From Oscillospiraceae bacterium (GTDB lineage: Bacteria; Bacillota; Clostridia; Oscillospirales; Acutalibacteraceae): a DNA stretch of 49,080 nt. This document shows positions 16,226 to 25,641 of the stretch, one piece after another. A program made the position numbers and the translations under genes. Numbering within the stretch: the first letter of the stretch is position 1; each line of letters starts with the position of its first letter. The stretch covers positions 1 to 49,080 of the forward strand of contig SVPH01000021.1 of NCBI GenBank assembly GCA_015065965.1, read 5' to 3'. A model generated the notes under the pieces. That model did not search any database. It saw only the letters and a list, made by a program, of their open reading frames with translations, and was not told the origin of the DNA.

Positions 16226-19078
16226 TTATTTGATTTTTCGCAAAATAATCATTCCGACAGAAATCAGCAGACCTAAAACAAGGAACGCTGCCGCAGTAAT
16301 ACCGCTGAAAAATGCGCCGTTGCCCGTGCAGTAAAGAGCGGTGCTGAGCACAAAGCCGAGCGCGCTGACAACAATCTGCATAACCGAGCCGAGTTTCATC
16401 TGAGCATTCATGCTGCATGATGCCGCAACAGCCCTGAGCATTGAGAATGCAGTGCCGTCATGAACGATTTTTGCGGGAAGTTTATCGCAGACCGCATCTC
16501 TTCTGCGCTTGAAGAGTTTGCCTGCAACGGATGAAAGAATCTTGAATGTTTCCTGCGGAAGACCGAAACTTTTTGAAATAAGTTCCTCGGTTACATTAAC
16601 GTCATTTGTTCTTACAAGCACCTGAATTCCGTTACTTTCAAGCAATTTGAAATAGGGTTCAAGATTTTTGTCAACAGCATAACTTACAACAAAAAGTGCA
16701 GCGATTTTGCCTGCAACGGCAAGGTACATAACCTTTCTGCCGCTGTGTGAATATCTTTCTTCAAGTTCTTTTTCAGGCACTTCAATATTGTGGTGAACCA
16801 ACAGGTTTCTGTTGCCTAAAAGCACTTTCTGATTATGAATTCTTGCCGCAATACCGAGTTTATCTTCATAAACAAGTTCCTTAACCGAGGGCAGCAAATC
16901 CTGCCTGCCGTCAACAACCTGCTCAAAACTCTCTCTGAGCGGTCCGCCCGATTTGATTACCAATGCCGCCGCATAAAGAAGAACATCGTCAATTCTGATA
17001 TTCTTGAAATCTTTCATGCCGTGCATCGTGCACTGCGAGCGGTCAAATATATCGGCGCAATCCATAACAACAGCATTTGCCGCCGATGCTTCTTCCGCCG
17101 CACCGAGGCACGAAATCATTGTGCCTGTCGCATTGAGTTCGCGGTTTGCAAACATTGCAATAAATGCAGGGATAACCGATGAAAGGACGGGCGAGCAAAC
17201 ACAGAATGTGCCTGCGAATGCAGAAAACGCCGCCATAACATCTTTTTCAACAATGCCTGCTGCAACTGCTGCAACAAGCGATGCGCCGAGAGCCGCAGGG
17301 ACAAGAATTCCTATGAGTTTTTTATCGGATGCATTTGTTCCGGAATTTTTAATAAAGTCCGTGGGGAACGAAAGTTTTGATGAATAAAGCAGGTCTGCAT
17401 TGCCCATCATCAAGCCTCTGCCGAGTTCAAATATCTCGGATTCATTCTCAAAAGAGTGAACGGCATACATATTGTGCTCGTATTTATATGCACAGACCTC
17501 AAAGTTTGAGAGAGTGCGCTGAGCATCTATTTTCTCTGCCGCTTTGTTGATTACAACCGCACCTACCGCAGCAGCCGAAAAAACGGTTGTTGCAACCTCT
17601 CCGCCGCCGATTACGGCTGCAAGAGTATTCTGCAGAAGCGCAATCGCAAGCGAAAGGCTGACTGCCGTATCACTCGTTATGTTCTTTTTGAAAAGCCCTG
17701 CAAGCCCGTCAACAAAACGCACATTATTCAGAGCAACTGCCGCAATTATAAGCACGGCATTGATAACGCTGAGCGAAGTTGAACCTGCAACAAACATCTC
17801 CGTTTCAATGGAAAGCCCCGATGCGATTGAGGGAATGAAATTCAGAATAACAAGAACAAGTTCAATTGCTCCCATAATAAGAAGATTGGTTGTTGCTTTT
17901 TTATTTCTTTCCGTCAGTATGGTGTGAACTGTTGCGCGCTCTGCGGGTGACGAATATTCTTTATCAACAGGTCTTTCGTTAATTTGTTCCTGCTCCTGTT
18001 TCTTCTCTTTTTTCCTTGTTTTTTTCTCCTGCTTTGCTCGTTCCTCGGGAGGAGCCTCAAAATCACCCTGAAATTCCTCGTCAAGGTCAATTGCATCTAT
18101 CAGTTTAAAATTCTTTGCCTTCTGCTTACGCATCTGGGAAAGTTTTTCCTCAACATCAAGTTCTGCGCTCTGCTCGGGCAGAGTTTCCTCGGGAATATCC
18201 TCAAATCCCGTAAGCATTATCTGACCTTCAACATCGCTGCCGGCAGATGACATTTTCTTTTCCGCAGTTCCTACTGCTTCCATTATGCGTGTCTTTTCGG
18301 CATCAAACTCCTTTGCGTCCTCGGCAGCAAGCACCTTAGGCATTGCCTCAAGACCGTTTTCAGCCTCTTCATCGGATTTCTGAACAACTATGCCTGATCT
18401 GTCCACGGGACCGTCCTGCACAGGTTCAATCTCTGCAGTGTTTTCGAGTTTAAGGGTAGTAAAGAATCTGGTCTTGTAATCAATTACCTTTTCGTTTTCG
18501 CTTTTTTCTTCATCTTCTTTTTTGCCGAAGAAATCCGCTGCCGAAGTTTCACCCTCATAGAATGTTTTTATCTGCGGAGGCTCTTTCTTTGCAGGTGCTT
18601 CGGGAGCAGGCTGATCCTGCCACGCAAACATTGACGGTGCAGGCTCGGGAATATCCTCCGGCACAATAACAGTTTCAATTTCAAACAGCGATTCGTCAAA
18701 ATCATCCTCTGTGCTGTTGAAGAATGTTTCCTGACCGTCAACTTCACTTTCGGAGGACATTGATGAAATATCCTGCATCTCTTCTTTTTTCGGGTCTGCT
18801 TCTGCCATAGGCTTTACGGTGAAAATGCCCGTATCAAACTCACGGCTGAGAATTCTTTCAAAATCCTCTGCAGGAGTAAGCGGTTCTTTTTTCTCCTTTG
18901 GCACATATTCTTCGCCGTTTGACTGCGCAATGAGCCTGTCAATATCGTCAAGTGACCATGTTTTTGCCGGAACATCCTGCTCAACTTCGGCTTCTTGCTT
19001 TGAATTTTTTATTTCCGCAAGAATATCGTCAATCTCACTGTCCGAATGGTTTTTCAAATAATCGCTCAAAGAATTCAC
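16226..19078 (-). CDS. P-type-ATPase-like membrane protein without catalytic motifs, acidic N-terminal tail
   Basis: A 950-residue protein. Residues 1-345 are acidic and probably disordered, then a Lys-rich stretch (349-362) precedes the first membrane segment near 397. The rest follows the plan of heavy-metal P1B ATPases: membrane pairs, an actuator-like loop (520-590), a membrane helix with C626-V-C628 where CPC would be, a P/N-domain-like region, and two final helices. The phosphorylation motif DKTGT reads DCADI (673-677), the hinge TGD reads TND, and no GDGxND is found. It is probably a pseudo-transporter with a scaffold or sensing role. GTG start directly abuts the rlmB stop; a TTG four codons further in is an alternative. 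Confidence 0.8.
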   Translation of the reverse strand: MNSLSDYLKNHSDSEIDDILAEIKNSKQEAEVEQDVPAKTWSLDDIDRLIAQSNGEEYVPKEKKEPLTPAEDFERILSREFDTGIFTVKPMAEADPKKEEMQDISSMSSESEVDGQETFFNSTEDDFDESLFEIETVIVPEDIPEPAPSMFAWQDQPAPEAPAKKEPPQIKTFYEGETSAADFFGKKEDEEKSENEKVIDYKTRFFTTLKLENTAEIEPVQDGPVDRSGIVVQKSDEEAENGLEAMPKVLAAEDAKEFDAEKTRIMEAVGTAEKKMSSAGSDVEGQIMLTGFEDIPEETLPEQSAELDVEEKLSQMRKQKAKNFKLIDAIDLDEEFQGDFEAPPEERAKQEKKTRKKEKKQEQEQINERPVDKEYSSPAERATVHTILTERNKKATTNLLIMGAIELVLVILNFIPSIASGLSIETEMFVAGSTSLSVINAVLIIAAVALNNVRFVDGLAGLFKKNITSDTAVSLSLAIALLQNTLAAVIGGGEVATTVFSAAAVGAVVINKAAEKIDAQRTLSNFEVCAYKYEHNMYAVHSFENESEIFELGRGLMMGNADLLYSSKLSFPTDFIKNSGTNASDKKLIGILVPAALGASLVAAVAAGIVEKDVMAAFSAFAGTFCVCSPVLSSVIPAFIAMFANRELNATGTMISCLGAAEEASAANAVVMDCADIFDRSQCTMHGMKDFKNIRIDDVLLYAAALVIKSGGPLRESFEQVVDGRQDLLPSVKELVYEDKLGIAARIHNQKVLLGNRNLLVHHNIEVPEKELEERYSHSGRKVMYLAVAGKIAALFVVSYAVDKNLEPYFKLLESNGIQVLVRTNDVNVTEELISKSFGLPQETFKILSSVAGKLFKRRRDAVCDKLPAKIVHDGTAFSMLRAVAASCSMNAQMKLGSVMQIVVSALGFVLSTALYCTGNGAFFSGITAAAFLVLGLLISVGMIILRKIK

Positions 19079-19822
19079 CTACCTGTTCTTAGCAATTTCA
19101 TACATTAAAATTCCCGCCGCAACGGAAGCGTTGAGGGAATTGATTTTTCCTTTCATGGGGAGCGACACGATAAAATCGCATTTTTCCCTTACCAGACGGC
19201 TGATACCTTTGCCTTCCGAGCCGACTACCAAGGCAACCTTGCCCGAATAATCCTGCTCATCCCAGCGTTTGCCGTCCATATCCGCACCGTAAACCCAGAA
19301 TCCTTTTTCCTTGAGTTCTTCGATAGCCGACGGAAGGTTTGAAACTCTTGCAACAGGCACATATTCAACTGCACCTGCCGAAACTTTACCCACCGCATAT
19401 GTCAGAGCAACACCTCTGCGCTTTGGGATAATGATGCCGTGAGCACCGCAGGCGTCAGCAGTTCTTATGATTGCGCCGAGATTATGAGGGTCCTCAATTT
19501 CATCGCAGATGATAACAAACGGGGTTTCGCCCCTGTTCTCTGCATTTGCAAGAATATCATCAATTGACGAATACTCATGCACGGCTGCCCATGCGGCAAC
19601 ACCCTGATGATTTTCTCCCTCACAGATTTTATCGAGTTTCCTTTTATCCGTTTCTTTTACAACAATGCCTTTATCACGGCACTGACCGATGATTTTGCCG
19701 ACGGAGCCGCCCCTTTCGCCCTTGGCTACAAGTAGGCAGTCAATGGCCCTTCCGCTTTTAAGCGCTTCTGCAACGGCATTGCGGCCGATAATAAGACCCT
19801 GCCGTTCGTTTTGCATTTCCAT
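19079..19822 (-). CDS. rlmB: 23S rRNA 2'-O-ribose methyltransferase, RlmB type
   Basis: SPOUT-family enzyme of 247 residues, closest in pattern to RlmB/YacO, which methylates a guanosine ribose in 23S rRNA. The N-terminal RNA-binding domain covers about 1-80; the catalytic knot has DEIEDPHNLGAIIRTADACG, VGSEGKGISRLV and LPMKGKINSLNASVAAGI. AGGAGG precedes the ATG by 11 bases. A TATAAT box lies at 19866-19861 on the minus strand, without a clear -35. The downstream gene begins on the next base, so they form an operon. Confidence 0.93.
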   Translation of the reverse strand: MEMQNERQGLIIGRNAVAEALKSGRAIDCLLVAKGERGGSVGKIIGQCRDKGIVVKETDKRKLDKICEGENHQGVAAWAAVHEYSSIDDILANAENRGETPFVIICDEIEDPHNLGAIIRTADACGAHGIIIPKRRGVALTYAVGKVSAGAVEYVPVARVSNLPSAIEELKEKGFWVYGADMDGKRWDEQDYSGKVALVVGSEGKGISRLVREKCDFIVSLPMKGKINSLNASVAAGILMYEIAKNR

Positions 19823-19947
19823 ATAAGCAGACTCCTCCTATTTTCAACTATAATCAGTTTATTATAACATAAATTTTCAAAAAAGAATAGCATAAATGTA
19901 ATTTTTACAAAAAATTCCTTCAAAATTTTATAATTACGGCTCAACAA

Positions 19948-19980
19948 TTGACAGATTTTTCCAATTGCTCCGTGTAGAAT
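19948..19980 (+). promoter_or_regulatory. spoIIE promoter with 21-bp spacer
   Basis: TTGACA (19948-19953) and TAGAAT (19975-19980) are separated by 21 bases instead of 17. The same odd spacing is known for Bacillus subtilis spoIIE, where sigma-A needs Spo0A to use it. Possible degenerate Spo0A boxes (TGTCAAT and TGTTGAG on the minus strand, each 5 of 7 to TGTCGAA) overlap the -35. Confidence 0.6.
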
Positions 19981-20018
19981 TAAACCAAGTGACATTTTTT
20001 GAAAGGAATAATAAAACT

Positions 20019-22313
20019 ATGGAAAATTCAAAAGCGGTTCGTGACGGCGACGTTGCGGATGTTCTGTGGGAAAAAGGAATAAAAATTCTGAGCGGCGTGC
20101 TTTACTTTATGAGCGGCTTTGTCCTCTCGGGCGCAGGACTGCTTTCTGTCAGACTTCCGCTGAGCATCGGTCTTGCCGCCGCATGCACGGGCACTGAACT
20201 CATATGTGCCGCCGCCGGCGGAATGCTCGGCGCAACACTGCGGCTTTCCTCGGGCGAACTTCTCAATGCGGTAATTCCTCTTGCAGGTATAGCAGGCATA
20301 ATCCTCATTCTTGATAAAGCAGGCATAAAGAAAAAACGAAGAGTTATTCTTTCCGTCAGTGTTTTTGTTCTTTGTTTCGGCTGCGGTACAGCCGTTATGT
20401 TTTCGGAAATACCGTCACTCTCCGCTTTTATTCTTGTTCTGTGTTCAAGCCTTTTATGCGCCGCATCAGTTACATTTTATTCGGGCACGGTTGACTGCAT
20501 AAAGAAAAAGCGCAGCCCGTATATGCTTGATAATCACAGCCTTGTGTGCATCGTTGCAAGCCTTTGCACACTGCTTCTCGGAGCAAGCGAACTGAGCCTT
20601 ATGGGCTTTCGGCCGGCAAGGTTTTTCGGTTGTTTTATTATACTTACGGCATCCTACCTTTTCAGCCGTTCGGGCGGCAGCATAGCAGGGATTGCCATAG
20701 GTGCGTGTATTGCCGTTTCGGGCACAAGCGTTGCACTGAGCATATGTTACGGAATATGCGGTCTGCTCTCGGGGATTTTTTCAAAATTCGGTCAGATTAT
20801 ATGTGCACTCATTTTCACCCTCGCCGCAGGAATCGCCGCTTTGCTTGACGGTTCGGAAGAAGGACTCTGCGTTTTTGCCGAAGCCGCCTTAGCAGCATTT
20901 ATATTTGCAGCCATACCGAGAAACCGTCTTTCAAGAGTCAGAAACAACATTCTCAACCCTAAAGTACGGCGGATAGAATCGGAATTCGGTTCGGCAGGCG
21001 AAAGGCTGCTTGAAACATCACGTGCCATAGGTTCGGTTTCAGAGTGCGTTGCAAATGTTTCAAAAGGCATTGATGCCCTCTGCCCTGCAAACGATGTTAT
21101 GGTCTGCATGAGAGTCAGGGAGAGAGTCTGCAATCAGTGTCAACTTCAAAACACTTTCTGCCCCGAAGAAGGTGAATTTGCTGCTATACTTGAAAAACTT
21201 GCAGACGGCGAAACAATTAAAGCCGAGGATTTCTCGCAGAATTTCAATGCCAAATGCCCAAGCGTACCGAGGCTCGCCGACTGCTTTAACAGAATTTACG
21301 CAAGCCGCAGCGCCGTTAATGCACTGCAGGCGAATTCGGCAAGAAACAGAGCGCTCGCCTGCGGTCAGTTTGACTGGACTGCAGCCCTGTTGCGTGAACT
21401 TTCCGAAGAACTCGGCAGAGGCGCACAAACGCTTTTCAACAAAGAAAAGTGTGCCGCGAGGGTACTTTCGGAGCATGGATTTGAAGTTCAGAGCATCAGT
21501 TGTATCCAGCCGCTTTCAGGCGCAATGCGCCTTAGTTGCGTTGTTGACGAAATCCCTGTTTCCACAAGCCTGTCATTGCTCACTGCAGCGCTTTCAACCG
21601 AACTTGAAGCGCAACTTAATCCGCCGAGAATAAGGGAAGTTCGCAGCGGCAAGGAACTTGTTTTTCTGAGAAAAGAACTATTTAAAATCCGCATGGGATC
21701 TGCTGCGGCAAGTTGCGGAAATCAGCGGCTTTGCGGCGATTATTTTGAATGCTTCCAGACCGAATCCAAAGCATATATAATCCTCAGCGACGGCATGGGT
21801 ACGGGCGGCAGAGCGGCAATAGACTCAACTATGACGGTTGAACTTTTTTCACGCTTAATAAGGGCAGGCGTAAGCCTTGACTCAGCCCTGAGCATAACAA
21901 ACTCTGCCCTTTCCGTTAAATCGGACGATGAATCTCTTTCCACTCTTGATGTTGCGGAAATTGACCTTTTTGACGGCAGCACGGTTATCCTTAAAGCAGG
22001 TGCGGCGCCGTCATTTTACACTGTATCGGGCAAGGTTAAAACGGTTGAAATTCCGTCAACTCCGCTCGGAATACTCAGCAACGTCAAATTCAACCGCTAC
22101 AACCTTAAACTGCGCGGCGGCGATACTCTTGTTATGGTCAGTGACGGCATCCTCGGCTGCGGAAACAACTGGCTGAAAGATGAAATCCGCTCCTTTGCCG
22201 GCGGTGCTGATGCATGCGGTTTTTCCGAAGAGATTCTTGGGTCTGCACGCTGCAGATGCGGCGAAAAATTTGATGACATGACCGTGATAACCGCCGTTGC
22301 GGAAGAGATATAG
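20019..22313 (+). CDS. spoIIE: stage II sporulation protein E (SpoIIE phosphatase)
   Basis: Membrane PP2C-type serine phosphatase that dephosphorylates SpoIIAA and so activates sigma-F in the forespore. Start ATG at 20019 after GAAAGGAATA, giving 764 residues. Residues 20-315 form about ten membrane segments, followed by a Cys-rich regulatory region and, from about 560, the phosphatase domain: CGDYFECF, LSDGMGTGGRAAIDS (manganese-binding Asp), and SDGILGCG...FDDMTVITAV at the end. A longer frame would place the start inside the promoter. Its presence argues strongly that the organism sporulates. A terminator follows. Confidence 0.97.
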   Translation: MENSKAVRDGDVADVLWEKGIKILSGVLYFMSGFVLSGAGLLSVRLPLSIGLAAACTGTELICAAAGGMLGATLRLSSGELLNAVIPLAGIAGIILILDKAGIKKKRRVILSVSVFVLCFGCGTAVMFSEIPSLSAFILVLCSSLLCAASVTFYSGTVDCIKKKRSPYMLDNHSLVCIVASLCTLLLGASELSLMGFRPARFFGCFIILTASYLFSRSGGSIAGIAIGACIAVSGTSVALSICYGICGLLSGIFSKFGQIICALIFTLAAGIAALLDGSEEGLCVFAEAALAAFIFAAIPRNRLSRVRNNILNPKVRRIESEFGSAGERLLETSRAIGSVSECVANVSKGIDALCPANDVMVCMRVRERVCNQCQLQNTFCPEEGEFAAILEKLADGETIKAEDFSQNFNAKCPSVPRLADCFNRIYASRSAVNALQANSARNRALACGQFDWTAALLRELSEELGRGAQTLFNKEKCAARVLSEHGFEVQSISCIQPLSGAMRLSCVVDEIPVSTSLSLLTAALSTELEAQLNPPRIREVRSGKELVFLRKELFKIRMGSAAASCGNQRLCGDYFECFQTESKAYIILSDGMGTGGRAAIDSTMTVELFSRLIRAGVSLDSALSITNSALSVKSDDESLSTLDVAEIDLFDGSTVILKAGAAPSFYTVSGKVKTVEIPSTPLGILSNVKFNRYNLKLRGGDTLVMVSDGILGCGNNWLKDEIRSFAGGADACGFSEEILGSARCRCGEKFDDMTVITAVAEEI

Positions 22314-22334
22314 AAAAATGATAACGTAAAAAGC

Positions 22335-22368
22335 AAAAAATGAACGGCTGCAATCGCAGCCGTTTTTG
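22335..22368. terminator. bidirectional terminator between spoIIE and the lipoprotein operon
   Basis: AACGGCTGC/GCAGCCGTT (22343-22351 and 22356-22364), flanked by an A-run on the left and a T-run on the right. Confidence 0.85.
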
Positions 22369-22371
22369 GTT

Positions 22372-23097
22372 TTATTCAGTTGTTTCAGTTGTTGATTTTT
22401 CAGTTGTAGTGATTTCGTAGGGAGGTATAGTTGTTTCATTTGAAATTTCCACCTCACCGTATTTTGCGATTATTTCCGCTTCCATTTGTTCAACATCAAC
22501 CCAGTCGGTTGTTCGGGTCTGATATGTACCGTCAGCAACGGCTTGTTCAAATTCAAGTTCATATAGATACGGATATTCGTGACTTAAATAATAATCGTTT
22601 ATAATTTCATCATCAAATGTGTAAATGATATCTGCGTTATAAACTTCATCCGTTTCCTGATTAGCAAAATCCTGAGGATCCATCATCGGTTTACCTTTAA
22701 ATCCTTTTATAATTATCTTTGCCCACTCAAGATTTGCTCTGTCAAAATCTTCACGAGAAATGTTGAACTCCTGAATAAACAATTTCATTGGCATTATTTC
22801 TGTTTTGTTTGGGTCGTTTTTTATAACATCTTCATACCAATCCTGAAATTCAAAAAGATCTACAAGATTTGAAAACGGTCTTGGAATGTTACAATAAATA
22901 CGCCTATATTTGGTTAAAGATAAATCTCCGCCACCAACATCATTTTCGTTGTTGATTATTTGCTGATTTAATTCCGTTGCTAAAGACGATCTTGTTGTAG
23001 TTAAATTTTCTTTTGTTTCTTTATTACAAGCAGAAATCAAACAAAGTACAGATAAACTAATAACAATTGCTAAAATAACACTTATTAATTTTCTCAT
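22372..23097 (-). CDS. lipoprotein, paralogue of the next gene
   Basis: A 241-residue lipoprotein of unknown function. The signal peptide ends in the lipobox LISAC (Cys24), so it should be anchored outside the membrane. Its core (about 58-215) is clearly homologous to the upstream gene: GGGDLSLTKYRRIY, the NPF-like IPRPF, YNADIIYTFDDEIIN and YYLSHEYPY. The C terminus is a short Thr/Glu tail (PPYEITTTE). Start overlaps the upstream stop as ATGA. The region is AT-richer than the neighbouring operons. It probably works with the M23 peptidase encoded first in the operon. Confidence 0.8.
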   Translation of the reverse strand: MRKLISVILAIVISLSVLCLISACNKETKENLTTTRSSLATELNQQIINNENDVGGGDLSLTKYRRIYCNIPRPFSNLVDLFEFQDWYEDVIKNDPNKTEIMPMKLFIQEFNISREDFDRANLEWAKIIIKGFKGKPMMDPQDFANQETDEVYNADIIYTFDDEIINDYYLSHEYPYLYELEFEQAVADGTYQTRTTDWVDVEQMEAEIIAKYGEVEISNETTIPPYEITTTEKSTTETTE

Positions 23098-23837
23098 ATA
23101 ACCACTTCCGTTTGTTCAGTTGTGGTGATTTCGTAGGGAGGTACGGTTGATTTTTCATTTTTTAATTGATTGAAAAAAGCAAGTTCATCTTCAAGTTCTG
23201 ATACATCAATAATTTCACATGTACGAGTGGTATAATGTCCATCCTCAACCGCTTTTTCGTACTCACTCTCATAGCAATAAGGATAATCATGACTTAAATA
23301 ATATTCATTGATTATTTCATCGTCGAACGTGTAAATTATATCCGCATTGTATACTTCGTTAAATTCTTGATTTACAAAGTCTTGTGGATTGATTACGGGA
23401 GTACCGTATAATCTTTCTTTAACAATTCTTGCCCATTCTGCATTTGCGGCATCAAATTTTTCTCGAGGAACATTATACTCCTCAACAAAAATCTTCATAC
23501 GCATTGTATTTATTTGACTGTACGGTTGTTCCCAATATTCTCCATATATATTTTGTCTGCTGTTTTCATCGATAATATCCCAAAACGGAGAAGGTATAGA
23601 ATAATAAATTGAGCGATATTTTTGCAGAGTCAGTTCACCACCACCGGAATATGAAGCCTCTGTTTTTTTGAGATTATCAGGTTCATTTTTGGAATCTATG
23701 TCTGAATAAATAGTTTCATCAACAGATGCAGATTGTTTGTTTTCTGCTGTTGTTGTTTCTTGTTGACTTTCATTTGTACAAGCTACAAAAGATAATAATA
23801 TAAAAACTATTAACATAATTGAGTTTAACTTTTTCAT
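23094..23837 (-). CDS. lipoprotein, paralogue of the previous gene
   Basis: A 247-residue lipoprotein from the ATG at 23837, which follows AAAGGAGA; a longer frame would overlap the M23 gene. Lipobox SFVAC (Cys20). A Ser/Thr/Asn/Glu-rich spacer leads to a core starting GGGELTLQKYRSIYYSIPSPF and sharing YNADIIYTFDDEIIN, YYLSHDYPY and a PPYEITTTE tail with its neighbour. The two are a recent-looking tandem duplication. Function unknown; secretion and operon context suggest a cell-surface partner of the M23 protein. Confidence 0.82.
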   Translation of the reverse strand: MKKLNSIMLIVFILLSFVACTNESQQETTTAENKQSASVDETIYSDIDSKNEPDNLKKTEASYSGGGELTLQKYRSIYYSIPSPFWDIIDENSRQNIYGEYWEQPYSQINTMRMKIFVEEYNVPREKFDAANAEWARIVKERLYGTPVINPQDFVNQEFNEVYNADIIYTFDDEIINEYYLSHDYPYCYESEYEKAVEDGHYTTRTCEIIDVSELEDELAFFNQLKNEKSTVPPYEITTTEQTEVVI

Positions 23838-23850
23838 AAACAATCTCCTT

Positions 23851-25605
23851 TTACTCGTTTTCTCCGTACCAATAAAATCCATTTCCGTTAGAAGCGGCTT
23901 CACATGTGTCACTCTTTGAAATGCTTTTATCCATATCCATGTAAAAATAAATAGGATTGATTGTTTCCGTAAACGGATTATTGCTACCGGATCTTATTGC
24001 GGCGTTTTGATTATTAACTTCATAATGAAGATGTGCTCCAGATGTATTGTATCCCGTATTGCCGGCACACCCTATTATCTGTTCCTTTGTTACAGAACCA
24101 CCTTCTTTGAGCGCTTTGCCGTTAACTACTATATTTCCCGATGAATTTGTATCCCAACGAGATAAATGCATATAAATAACTGTTAAATTTTTACCGCTAA
24201 TCGGATCGATTTTATCGGTTGCTATTACAATTGCATTTCCGTGTGAAGTCTCTTTGTTATTATCTACATATATTCTCGTGATTGTTCCATTATATGATGC
24301 AACAACCGGTTTGCCTTCGACCTCACCTGAAACATCCGAAACGATATCAAAACCCTTGTGATTACCACCATTATTTGAACTTCGCGGTCCAAACGGAGAA
24401 CTGATTTTTTTAATATTAATATCATTAATTGGCCAACGAAAGTTCATTAAATTATACTGCGAAACGGTTCCTTTTGTTGAAACATCAGCAATGGGAATAT
24501 AGCCCCAAATCTTATCATTGTCACTGATTGGGTAATATCCGTAAGCCCAGCCGTTATCGGTGCCGCAGTCGCCTTGAACTACAAATGTTTTTCCCTTAGA
24601 AAGAGATTCGACTTCTTTATACTTGCTACCCTCTGCCTGATAAACATGAGTTTGTTTATTGGTTTTTGCTGTCCATGGCTGAGGCCACTTGTAAAGAAGA
24701 TGTATAGTGCATTTTGCTGTCATTCCGTCTGATCTTGCCGTTATTATTGTTTTTTGTCCTGGTACTTTACCGACAATCTGACCGGTAGATTCGTCAAAAT
24801 CAATATAATTTTTATCCCAGCCGTCCCACTCTACCTCACCTTTGTAAGTTGTAGTCAATTTTCTGTTTTCATATGTTACTCCGTTTGCCCATATATTCAT
24901 ATCGGTTGCAGATAAATTCAGAAATTCATTTATTACTTTATCGAGATGTGTGTATTTTACAAAGCCGTCGGTTGCATTTGATTGATTTGCTACCGCTATA
25001 TATGCAAACGAGCCGTATCTTCCCATTACCTGACACTCTCCGCCGGTCAACAACACCCTGTTTAATGTGTTTGTGTTAAGTATTAAACGACCAAAATACG
25101 GAAGAATAACGCGCAAAAATTCAGCCAAAAGACTATATAAAAATTTACGGCTTACATGTACTGATGAAAGACTGCCTGCAAACGGCTGTTTATAGATTAA
25201 AGTAAGAAAATCCGTGAATTCACTTTCTTTGTAGTCACCTATAGACTCAACGCAATAAATTCTTACTGTTTCTTTTTTTGAGCCGATTTTTGCTTTACAG
25301 GTTATATCAGCATAGTTACCTGCCGATAAACCTTTTATTAATCCGTCTTCTGTGCATGATATAACAGACGGATTGCTCGAATACCATTCCACCGAACTTT
25401 CTTTTGCGGATTCAGGGCTTAATGTTACTTTCATTTGAGCGGTCTTTCCTTCAACAATCCCGCATCTCGGAGAAATGGATATTTTATCAACACCAAGAGC
25501 ATCAGGGCTGCTTTCAACCGCAAGAGCAGCAGTATTAAAAATCAGCAGCAAACACATTATCAAAGAAATAACAACAGTTGATTTTAAAATAATCTTTTTT
25601 CTCAA
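23851..25605 (-). CDS. secreted M23 (LytM-type) peptidoglycan endopeptidase with Ig-like domains
   Basis: A 584-residue exported protein. Signal peptide 1-29 (ending ALA). Two bacterial Ig-like (Big2) regions lie around 38-118 and 240-305, an SH3-like stretch at 315-375, and the M23 domain at 400-555. Zinc ligands are H416, D420 and H527, with H480 and H525 as catalytic partners, all present, so it should be active on peptide cross-bridges. The start codon is TTG, 10 bases after GGAGG; an ATG five bases earlier opens only ATG-CTT-TGA. It heads an AT-rich three-gene operon with two lipoproteins, 13 bases away. Confidence 0.88.
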   Translation of the reverse strand: MRKKIILKSTVVISLIMCLLLIFNTAALAVESSPDALGVDKISISPRCGIVEGKTAQMKVTLSPESAKESSVEWYSSNPSVISCTEDGLIKGLSAGNYADITCKAKIGSKKETVRIYCVESIGDYKESEFTDFLTLIYKQPFAGSLSSVHVSRKFLYSLLAEFLRVILPYFGRLILNTNTLNRVLLTGGECQVMGRYGSFAYIAVANQSNATDGFVKYTHLDKVINEFLNLSATDMNIWANGVTYENRKLTTTYKGEVEWDGWDKNYIDFDESTGQIVGKVPGQKTIITARSDGMTAKCTIHLLYKWPQPWTAKTNKQTHVYQAEGSKYKEVESLSKGKTFVVQGDCGTDNGWAYGYYPISDNDKIWGYIPIADVSTKGTVSQYNLMNFRWPINDINIKKISSPFGPRSSNNGGNHKGFDIVSDVSGEVEGKPVVASYNGTITRIYVDNNKETSHGNAIVIATDKIDPISGKNLTVIYMHLSRWDTNSSGNIVVNGKALKEGGSVTKEQIIGCAGNTGYNTSGAHLHYEVNNQNAAIRSGSNNPFTETINPIYFYMDMDKSISKSDTCEAASNGNGFYWYGENE

Positions 25606-25641
25606 AGCATATTTTCCTCCTTTATTTTATCATCTTAGGTT

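Noticed and set aside
16835-17387. Plus-strand frames opposite the P-type-ATPase-like gene
   Set aside because: Shadows caused by codon bias; no homology pattern or start signals.
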